NCBI RefSeq assembly: GCF_000830005.1
Contig: NZ_CP010407.1
Span: forward strand, 2,337,001 to 2,401,000
DNA length: 64,000 nucleotides
Origin: Streptomyces vietnamensis
GTDB lineage: Bacteria > Actinomycetota > Actinomycetes > Streptomycetales > Streptomycetaceae
Reading direction: 5' to 3'
Shown: in pieces, positions 58,159-64,000 of the stretch
How positions within the stretch are numbered: the stretch's first letter is position 1
Layout of the letters: each line of letters begins with the position of its first letter
Notes under the pieces: model-generated
Seen by the model: the letters and a program-made list of their open reading frames with translations, nothing else
What the model was told of the DNA's origin: nothing
Databases searched by the model: none
Made by a program: the position numbers and the translations under genes

Positions 58159-59235
58159 TTGAACCTCGACGACTTCTCCGATCTGATCGAGCGCCCCGAC
58201 GGCGGGATACGGCGTGATGCCGAGGAGCGCCGGGAGCGGCTGGCCGTGCCGCCGGGGGCGCTGGGCCGGCTCGACGAGCTGGGCGAGTGGCTGTCCGCGG
58301 CGCAGGCCTCGGTCAAGGTGCGGGCGATCGAGCAGCCGAAGGTCGTGCTGTTCGCGGGCGACCACGGGGTGGCCTCCCTCGACGTGTCGGGCCGTACGGC
58401 GGGGACGGCGTACGAGCTGGTGCGCGCGGTGCTCGACGGGGCGAGCCCGGTGGCGGTGCTCGCCCGCTCGATGAACGTGCCGGTGCGGGTCGTGGACGCC
58501 GGTCTGGACTGCGATCCGGAGCTGCTGCCCGCCGAGGTGGTACGGCACCGGGTGCGGCGGGGCAGCGGCCGGATCGACGTGGAGGACGCGCTGACGGTCG
58601 AGGAGACCGAGGCGGCGGTCCGGCTCGGTGTCGCGCTCGCCGACGAGGAGGCGGACTCGGGCACCGATCTGGTGGTGCTCGGGGATCTGAGCGTGGGTGG
58701 GACGACCCCGGCGTCGACGCTGATCGCGGCGCTGTGCGGGACGGACGCCTCGGTGGTGACCGGCCGGGGCGGTGCCGGGATCGACGATCTGGCGTGGATG
58801 CGCAAGTGTGCGGCGATCCGGGACGCGCTGCGGCGGGCCCGGCCGGTCCTGGGCGACCAGCTGGAGCTGCTCGCGGCGGTCGGCGGGGCGGACCTGGCGG
58901 CGATGACCGGGTTCCTGCTGCAGGCCTCGGTGCGGCGGATGCCGGTGATCCTGGACGGTGTGGTGGGCGCGGCCTGTGCGCTGGTGGCGCAGCGGGCGGC
59001 GTTCCGGGCGCCGGACTGGTGGCTGGCGGGTCAGGTGAGCGGGGAGCCGGCGCAGGCGAAGGCTTTGGACCGGATGGCGCTCAACCCGCTGCTCGATCAC
59101 GGCGTCCATGTGGGTGAGGGAACCGGGGCATTGCTCGCACTTCCCCTCGTCCAGGCCGCGGCGGCGTTCGCCGCGGAGCTGCCCGAGCGTCCGGATCCGA
59201 CCACTCCGGACGCCGGGGACGCTGCGGAGGCCTGA
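58159..59235 (+). CDS. cobT: Nicotinate-nucleotide-dimethylbenzimidazole phosphoribosyltransferase
   Basis: A 358-residue enzyme making alpha-ribazole phosphate for the lower ligand of cobalamin. FAGDHGVASLDVSGRTAG, GDLSVGGTTPAST and GRGGAGIDD are substrate-binding blocks and VGEGTGALLALPL includes the catalytic Glu region. The start is TTG, with GGCGGAAC upstream. It follows cobU by 38 bases, so the two are likely co-transcribed; the product is used by CobS (62600). Confidence 0.92.
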   Translation: MNLDDFSDLIERPDGGIRRDAEERRERLAVPPGALGRLDELGEWLSAAQASVKVRAIEQPKVVLFAGDHGVASLDVSGRTAGTAYELVRAVLDGASPVAVLARSMNVPVRVVDAGLDCDPELLPAEVVRHRVRRGSGRIDVEDALTVEETEAAVRLGVALADEEADSGTDLVVLGDLSVGGTTPASTLIAALCGTDASVVTGRGGAGIDDLAWMRKCAAIRDALRRARPVLGDQLELLAAVGGADLAAMTGFLLQASVRRMPVILDGVVGAACALVAQRAAFRAPDWWLAGQVSGEPAQAKALDRMALNPLLDHGVHVGEGTGALLALPLVQAAAAFAAELPERPDPTTPDAGDAAEA

Positions 59236-59342
59236 GCGCGGGCGGAAGGGAACGGCCGACTCCGGGGCGGGCACGTGCGACGCGCGCGTGGCCGCCTTCG
59301 GCGTCTCCGTACGGCACACACTGCCCCATATGATCGCTTTTC

Positions 59343-61121
59343 ATGGGAGAAGTCCGCTTGTCTGCCGAAGCAGCACCCCGGAGCACCAGCCCCCGGGGCA
59401 GCACCCCCCGTTCGCGTCGGAGCGCGGCGTTCGCCGTCTGGTACCTGCGCGTCGTCACGTTCATCAATTTCCTGGGCGCCGTCTGGGTCTCCTTCGGGCA
59501 GGACCTGCGCCGCCACAACGAGGACAACTACTTCACCCCGTACCTGCTCACCGCGGGCTTCGCCTCGGGGGTCTTCACCCTCTTCCTGGCGATCACCATG
59601 CGGCGCCGCAAGCGGGCCGCGTGGATCCTCAACATCGTGCTCAGCGGCCTCTTCCTGCTGCTCTTCGCCCTCGTGATGTTCTTCCCCGAGATCCGGCAGC
59701 ACGCCCAGAACTGGATCTCGCTGGTCCTCACCGCCGCGTTCGTGCTCGCGCTGCTCCTCGGCCGCAAGGAGTTCTACGCGAAGGGCGACCGCTCCAACCC
59801 GAAGCTCGCGGCGGGGGTGGCGGTCGGCGGACTGCTCGTCACCTCGCTGCTCGCCGCCGTCCTGGTGACCGTCACCAACCAGTCCACCGGCTACTCCACC
59901 TTCATGGACCGCTGGAAGTACGGCCTGCTGCGGCTCGTCACGCTGGCCTCCGACGACGCCGGCTTCACCGGGATCCACCCCCCCGGCTGGGTCGACGTCA
60001 CCATCAACGTCATGTCCACGCTGCTGCTCTTCGCGGTGCTCTTCGCCGCCTTCCGCTCCCGGCGGGCCGTCGACCCGCTGACCGAGGAGGACGAGGAGCG
60101 GCTGCGGACCCTGCTCGACAAGCAGGGCGACCGCGACTCCCTCGGCTACTTCGCGCTGCGCCGCGAGAAGAGCGTCGTCTGGTCGCCGAGCGAGAAGGCC
60201 GCCATCGCCTACCGGGTGGTCGGCGGGGTCTCGCTCGCCTCCGGCGACCCGATCGGCGACCCCGAGGCCTGGCCCGGCGCCATCGAGCCCTGGCTCGCCG
60301 AGGCGCGCGAGCACGGCTGGATCCCGGCGGTGATGGGCGCGAGCGAGGAGGCCGGGGTCATCTACGGCCGGCACGGTCTCGACGCCCTGGAGCTGGGCGA
60401 CGAGGCGATCGTGGAGACCGACGAGTTCACCCTGGACGGCCGGGCCATGCGGACCGTCCGGCAGGCCTTCAACCGGGTGAAGCGGGCCGGGTACGAGGTC
60501 CGGATCCGGCGCCACGAGGACATCCCCGCGGACGAGATGGCCGAGCTGCTCCGCAAGGCGGACGACTGGCGGGACGGGGCCACCGAGCGCGGGTTCTCGA
60601 TGGCGCTCGGCCGGCTCGGCGACCCCCGGGACGGCAAGTGCGTGATGCTGGAGTGCACCGACGAGACGGGTGAGTTGCGGGCGCTGCTGTCCTTCGTCCC
60701 CTGGGGTCCGAAGGGGCTCTCGCTCGATCTGATGCGCCGTGACCGGGACTCCGAGAACGGCCTGATGGAGTTCATGGTCATCGAACTCCTGCAGCGCGCC
60801 AAGGAGATCGGGATCACTCAGGTCTCGCTCAACTTCGCGATGTTCCGCTCCGTCTTCGAACGTGGCTCGAAGCTCGGGGCGGGACCCGTGCTGCGCATGT
60901 GGCGTTCGCTGCTCAGCTTCTTCTCCCGCTGGTGGCAGATCGAGTCGCTGTACCGCGCCAACGCCAAGTACCGACCGATCTGGGAGCCCCGATTCATGCT
61001 CTTCGAGAAAAGTGCGGACCTGCTGCGCATCGGCCTCGCCGCAGGGCGCGCCGAGGGCTTCCTGGAGGCCCCCGGGCTGCCGAAGTGGCTGCACCGCAGG
61101 CATCTGGAGAGCGGCCGTTGA
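59343..61121 (+). CDS. MprF-like phosphatidylglycerol lysyltransferase (DUF2156)
   Basis: A 592-residue membrane enzyme. Six or so hydrophobic helices occupy residues ~28-250. The C-terminal cytoplasmic GNAT-like DUF2156 domain (~260-575) has KSVVWSPSEKAAIAYRVVGG, SLASGDPIG and VSLNFAMFRSVFE. Family members transfer lysine or another amino acid from tRNA to phosphatidylglycerol, reducing net membrane charge and giving peptide resistance. No lysyl-tRNA synthetase domain is fused, unlike mycobacterial LysX. Its stop overlaps the start of the rhomboid-like gene (TTGA). Confidence 0.85.
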   Translation: MGEVRLSAEAAPRSTSPRGSTPRSRRSAAFAVWYLRVVTFINFLGAVWVSFGQDLRRHNEDNYFTPYLLTAGFASGVFTLFLAITMRRRKRAAWILNIVLSGLFLLLFALVMFFPEIRQHAQNWISLVLTAAFVLALLLGRKEFYAKGDRSNPKLAAGVAVGGLLVTSLLAAVLVTVTNQSTGYSTFMDRWKYGLLRLVTLASDDAGFTGIHPPGWVDVTINVMSTLLLFAVLFAAFRSRRAVDPLTEEDEERLRTLLDKQGDRDSLGYFALRREKSVVWSPSEKAAIAYRVVGGVSLASGDPIGDPEAWPGAIEPWLAEAREHGWIPAVMGASEEAGVIYGRHGLDALELGDEAIVETDEFTLDGRAMRTVRQAFNRVKRAGYEVRIRRHEDIPADEMAELLRKADDWRDGATERGFSMALGRLGDPRDGKCVMLECTDETGELRALLSFVPWGPKGLSLDLMRRDRDSENGLMEFMVIELLQRAKEIGITQVSLNFAMFRSVFERGSKLGAGPVLRMWRSLLSFFSRWWQIESLYRANAKYRPIWEPRFMLFEKSADLLRIGLAAGRAEGFLEAPGLPKWLHRRHLESGR

Positions 61122-61828
61122 GCCGCGCCGTCCGGGAGTTCGCCCGGCGCGAGTGGGGGCCGCTGTTCACCACCGTACGGACGGCGCTCGTCACGAAGAG
61201 GTGGAGAGCGGTCCCGATGACGCTGGCCGCCGTCTGTCTCACCGGCCTGTTCCAGATCGTGCAGAACCAGGACTGGGGCTATCAGCCGGTCCAGGACATC
61301 GGTTCCGTACGGGCCGAGGACCCCTTGTGGCTCGCGCTGCTGCGGACCCCGCTCTCGCTGTTCGTGCCCGCGCTCGACCTGCCCGTCTGGGGCGCCCTCG
61401 CGCAGGTCCTGCTGGTGTTCGGGATCGCCGAGATCTGCCTCGGGCGGTGGCGGACGCTCGCCGGCGCCTATCTGGCGACGCTGGCCGGCACGTTATACGC
61501 GCGCCTGGCCATCGCCCTCGGCCCCGACAGCCCCATCGGAATGCCCGCCTCCGACGCGCAGGTCGTCGACACCGGGCCCTCGGCGGCCGTGGTGGGCCTC
61601 GCGGTCTACGTCTGCTGGCGGTACGGGGCGCGGTGGACGGGCGCGCTCGTCGTCCTGTCCATGGTGATCGAGGTGGCGATCAAGGCGAACCTGGCGGGCA
61701 AGGAGCACATCGCGGCGATCGCCGCCGTCCTCGTCCTCATCGCGGTCCAGGCCTGGCGCGGCCGGCGTCACGACGGTGTCGAGCCCCGCCCGGGCACGCG
61801 CTCCTGGAAGCCGCCGATCAAGTCCTGA
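61118..61828 (+). CDS. Rhomboid-like membrane protein
   Basis: A 236-residue protein with about six hydrophobic helices. VDTGPSAAVVGLAVYVCW has a GxSA-type nucleophile context and LAGKEHIAAIAAVLVLIA a possible catalytic His, as in the Rhomboid-like (Rhomboid_2) group. TTG 61118 overlaps the MprF-like stop and follows GGAGAG, so the pair is translationally coupled. Whether it acts on the MprF-like protein or regulates it is unknown. Its last 61 bases overlap the convergent gene at 61768. Confidence 0.72.
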   Translation: MSRAVREFARREWGPLFTTVRTALVTKRWRAVPMTLAAVCLTGLFQIVQNQDWGYQPVQDIGSVRAEDPLWLALLRTPLSLFVPALDLPVWGALAQVLLVFGIAEICLGRWRTLAGAYLATLAGTLYARLAIALGPDSPIGMPASDAQVVDTGPSAAVVGLAVYVCWRYGARWTGALVVLSMVIEVAIKANLAGKEHIAAIAAVLVLIAVQAWRGRRHDGVEPRPGTRSWKPPIKS

Positions 61829-62532
61829 AAACGCCGCCGCACCTTGGTCCAGCGCCTGTCGTGGCGGTACGTACGGATCCGGGAGCGGGCCCTGGCCCGA
61901 TGGCGGCGCCGGTAGAAGCGCTTGGACCACCAGGAGCCGGGGCGGGCCAGGCGGACGGCGCCGACGATCGCCACGAACGGGACCAGGGTCCCGAACACGG
62001 CCATCCGGAGCTTCCCCTTCACCAGGGTGACCAGGACGAGGAGGAAGTTCAGCGCGAGGCTCAGGATGAAGGCGGCCCGGTCCTGGCGCTCCTCCACCGT
62101 CATGTCGTTGACGCCGAGCGGTGAGAAGCCGCTGAGCGCGAGCCCCACGAGGGCCGTGGTGAGCACGACCACCTCGACGCTCTTGCGGCCGTCCTCCGAC
62201 CAGTACACGTCGTCGAGGTGGAGGATGAGCGCGAACTCGTCCAGGACGAGCCCCACGCCGATCCCGAAGACGACCGCGAAGACGGCCCCGCCGATGCCGT
62301 GCCGGTCGCTGCCCACCGCGCCGAAGCCGCCGAGGACGGTGAGGACGACCCCCGGCACGACGTGATGGATGTGGACTCCCCCCGAGGAGACGTTCCGGAA
62401 GGGGCCCTTCCCCGCCCGGATGAGCCGGGTGACGGTGCGGGTGACCAGGAATGTCAGGACGAAGGAGGTCAGAGCGAGCAGCATCGGGAGCTTGCCCGGC
62501 TCGACGATGTTGCGGGAGAACCAGTGACCCAT
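61768..62532 (-). CDS. Multi-pass membrane protein of unknown function
   Basis: A 254-residue protein with about five or six helices and a very basic C-terminal tail (RRRHRARARSRIRTYRHD). Conserved-looking polar positions within the membrane region (GGVHIHHVVPG and LDEFALILHLDDVYW) suggest a metal or active site, but I do not recognise the family function. ATG 62532 (MGHWFSRN) is preferred to TTG 62565. The 3' end overlaps the rhomboid-like gene by 61 bases in convergent orientation. Confidence 0.72.
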   Translation of the reverse strand: MGHWFSRNIVEPGKLPMLLALTSFVLTFLVTRTVTRLIRAGKGPFRNVSSGGVHIHHVVPGVVLTVLGGFGAVGSDRHGIGGAVFAVVFGIGVGLVLDEFALILHLDDVYWSEDGRKSVEVVVLTTALVGLALSGFSPLGVNDMTVEERQDRAAFILSLALNFLLVLVTLVKGKLRMAVFGTLVPFVAIVGAVRLARPGSWWSKRFYRRRHRARARSRIRTYRHDRRWTKVRRRFQDLIGGFQERVPGRGSTPS

Positions 62533-62599
62533 GCCACCCCGATCCGATTTGAGCGGTATGCGCAATCTACCGTTCAGGAGTGGCGATTACCCTGCCCGG

Positions 62600-63364
62600 A
62601 TGGACGGCCTGCGTTTCGCCTTCGGGACCCTCACCGTGTTCCCCGCCCGCATCACCCGCTGGGACCGGGACGCGGCGCGCGCCGGCATGCTCTCGGCCCC
62701 GCTCGCGGGTCTCGTCGTCGGGCTCTGCTCCGCCGCGGCCGGCGGTCTCCTCCTGCTGCTCGGCTCGGGCCCGCTGCTCGCGGCCGTCGCCGCCACCGCC
62801 GTCCCCGCCCTGCTCACCCGGGGCCTGCACCTCGACGGCCTCGCGGACACCGCCGACGGCCTCGGCAGCGCCAAGCCGGCCGAGGACGCGCTGCGCATCA
62901 TGAAGCAGTCGGACATCGGCCCGTTCGGCGTCATCGCCCTGGTCCTCGTCCTGCTCGCCCAGGTCGCCGCGCTGTACGAGCTGTACGGGGAGGACTGGGC
63001 GCACGGCACGATCGCCGCCGCCCTCGCCGCCACCGTCGCCCGCCTCGCCCTCACCCACGCCTCCCGGCAGGGCGTCCCCGCGGCCCGCCCGGAGGGCCTC
63101 GGCGCGATCGTCGCCGAGACGGTCCCGGCCCGCTCCGCGACCCTCACGACCGCCCTGGTCCTGGTCCTCTGCGCCTCGGCGGGCCTCCTCCTCTCCCCGT
63201 ACGACGCCGTCCGCTCCGTCCTGGCGGCCGGCGCGGGCCTCTGCGCGGCGGCGCTGCTGCTCCGCCGGTGCGTGCGGCGCTTCGGCGGGGTGACGGGCGA
63301 TGTGTTCGGCGCGGTGGAGGAGACGGCGGCGACGGCGGCGCTGGTCGCGCTGACGCTGGGCTGA
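62600..63364 (+). CDS. cobS: Adenosylcobinamide-GDP ribazoletransferase (cobalamin synthase)
   Basis: A 254-residue membrane enzyme that joins adenosylcobinamide-GDP and alpha-ribazole in the last steps of cobalamin synthesis. GLHLDGLADTADGLG is the conserved acidic active-site motif, and MKQSDIGPFGVIALV and TRGLHLDG flank it. ATG 62600 (MDGLRFAFGTLTVFP) matches the family N-terminus. It is separated from cobU-cobT by the mprF-like group. Confidence 0.92.
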   Translation: MDGLRFAFGTLTVFPARITRWDRDAARAGMLSAPLAGLVVGLCSAAAGGLLLLLGSGPLLAAVAATAVPALLTRGLHLDGLADTADGLGSAKPAEDALRIMKQSDIGPFGVIALVLVLLAQVAALYELYGEDWAHGTIAAALAATVARLALTHASRQGVPAARPEGLGAIVAETVPARSATLTTALVLVLCASAGLLLSPYDAVRSVLAAGAGLCAAALLLRRCVRRFGGVTGDVFGAVEETAATAALVALTLG

Positions 63365-63370
63365 GCCCGG

Positions 63371-64000
63371 CTAGCAGGGCTCGCGCCAGGCGTCGAGCTC
63401 GTACCGCTTCCGCATCGAGCCGAGGCCCAGCTTCCTCGCCTGCGGGCAGAACTGGTCCGTCGTCAGTTCGTACTCGACGTGGAAGACGGCCTTGCCCGCC
63501 GCCGTGAACGGGGCGAGGCGGCCGCACTCGTCGTACTCCGCGCACTGCTCGTTGACCGCGAAGTCGAAGTCCGGGAGCAGCTTCGGGATCTGGTCCAGGT
63601 CGTTCTTGAGGCCGACCGCGAGGCCCCGGTCGTGGGCCATGCTCGCGAGGAGGCGGTTGTAGCGGAGCTGGTCGGCGGCGGTGAGCGGGAAGCCGGTGCG
63701 GTTCCGGTAGCCGTCCATGTTGTCGGGCTCGACGGCGTCGAAGCCCTTGTCCCGGCACATGTCGAGGCGCTTCGCCATGAGCGGTCCGAGGAGGTCGGTG
63801 CGGCGGATGTCGAGCCAGCGCTCGCCCTCCCAGCCGTTGCCCTTGCCGAGGAGGGTCTTCGGGAAGTCGTCGGCGTCGGGGCGGAAGTCCTCCCAGGCGC
63901 CGGTGGACAGGTAGCAGATCACCTTGCGGCCGCGGCGGTGGAGGTCGGCGACGGTCGACGCCGGGTGGTCGAAGCCGTCGATGTCGTACACCGGGACATC
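63371..64000 (-). CDS. GH114-type endo-alpha-1,4-polygalactosaminidase-like protein (5' partial)
   Basis: At least 209 residues, open to the right edge; the start and any signal peptide lie outside the window. The TIM-barrel pattern of GH114 is clear: DIDGFDHPAST, VICYLSTGAWEDFRPDADDF, GFDAVEPDNMDGY and GLAVGLKNDLDQI, with the Asp/Glu residues expected for catalysis. The family hydrolyses galactosamine-containing polysaccharides; some members act on exopolysaccharide. Cys residues near the end (QCAEYDEC, QFC, REPC) fit a secreted protein. It converges with cobS, only 6 bases apart. Confidence 0.85.
   Translation of the reverse strand, partial: DVPVYDIDGFDHPASTVADLHRRGRKVICYLSTGAWEDFRPDADDFPKTLLGKGNGWEGERWLDIRRTDLLGPLMAKRLDMCRDKGFDAVEPDNMDGYRNRTGFPLTAADQLRYNRLLASMAHDRGLAVGLKNDLDQIPKLLPDFDFAVNEQCAEYDECGRLAPFTAAGKAVFHVEYELTTDQFCPQARKLGLGSMRKRYELDAWREPC

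Overview
The window is high-GC chromosomal DNA from an actinomycete, almost certainly a Streptomyces. The signs are GC-rich third codon positions, frequent GTG/TTG/CTG starts, GTGA/ATGA stop-start overlaps, long GC stem terminators without U-runs, and gene content typical of the streptomycete core: qcrCAB, ctaCDEF, trpE and trpD, glkA, pimB-like, nadA and cobUTS. From memory this order resembles the conserved core of Streptomyces chromosomes. I cannot assign a species. I see no rRNA, tRNA, CRISPR array, prophage or transposase gene.

Layout. 1-8.5 kb: 3' part of a secreted amidase with five FG-GAP repeats; a Trp-rich leader peptide and attenuator ahead of a fused trpE/trpG; a 2-hydroxyacid dehydrogenase; a histidine kinase/response regulator pair (MacSR-like); an acyltransferase. 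8.7-20 kb: alpha/beta hydrolase, endonuclease/phosphatase-fold protein, glucokinase, small actinobacterial proteins, an ArsA-like ATPase with an altered P-loop, SRPBCC protein, phosphoesterase, acyl-CoA ligase and two glycosyltransferases that fit phosphatidylinositol mannoside or related glycan synthesis. 20-27 kb: cell-envelope proteins (HExxH lipoprotein, two tandem NlpC/P60 hydrolases), an NYN-domain protein, a rhomboid protease and a stand-alone RAM-domain protein. 27-30 kb: a cysteine-desulfurase-like enzyme behind a probable SAM-IV riboswitch, then trpD. 30-39 kb: the respiratory block qcrB-qcrA-qcrC-ctaE and ctaF-ctaD-ctaC, interrupted by a degenerate receiver protein and an L,D-transpeptidase. 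39.7-46 kb: desulfurase-TusA fusion, PfkB-type kinase, two unknown proteins, erpA and nadA. 46-56 kb: RND permease, a second two-component system, PspA with its associated protein, a DUF3043 protein, methyltransferase and HtrA-like protease. 56.6-64 kb: cobU fusion, cobT and cobS interleaved with an MprF-like lysyltransferase, a rhomboid-like protein and a membrane protein; a GH114-type protein runs off the right edge.

The genes fall into a few themes: the bc1-aa3 respiratory chain and its cofactors (ErpA, NadA, sulfur donors), envelope building and remodelling, tryptophan synthesis under attenuation, and the late cobalamin steps.

The most striking non-coding signal is a composite repeat present four times (about 13.7, 41.1, 51.7 and 56.2 kb). 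Each copy has two related 46-base hairpin units in inverted orientation. The two units differ by matched, compensatory changes in their stems while the loops are identical. GC-rich tandem arrays flank the hairpins. Every copy abuts the 3' end of at least one gene. One copy has been broken by a second palindromic repeat. I consider this the best candidate for an undescribed element.
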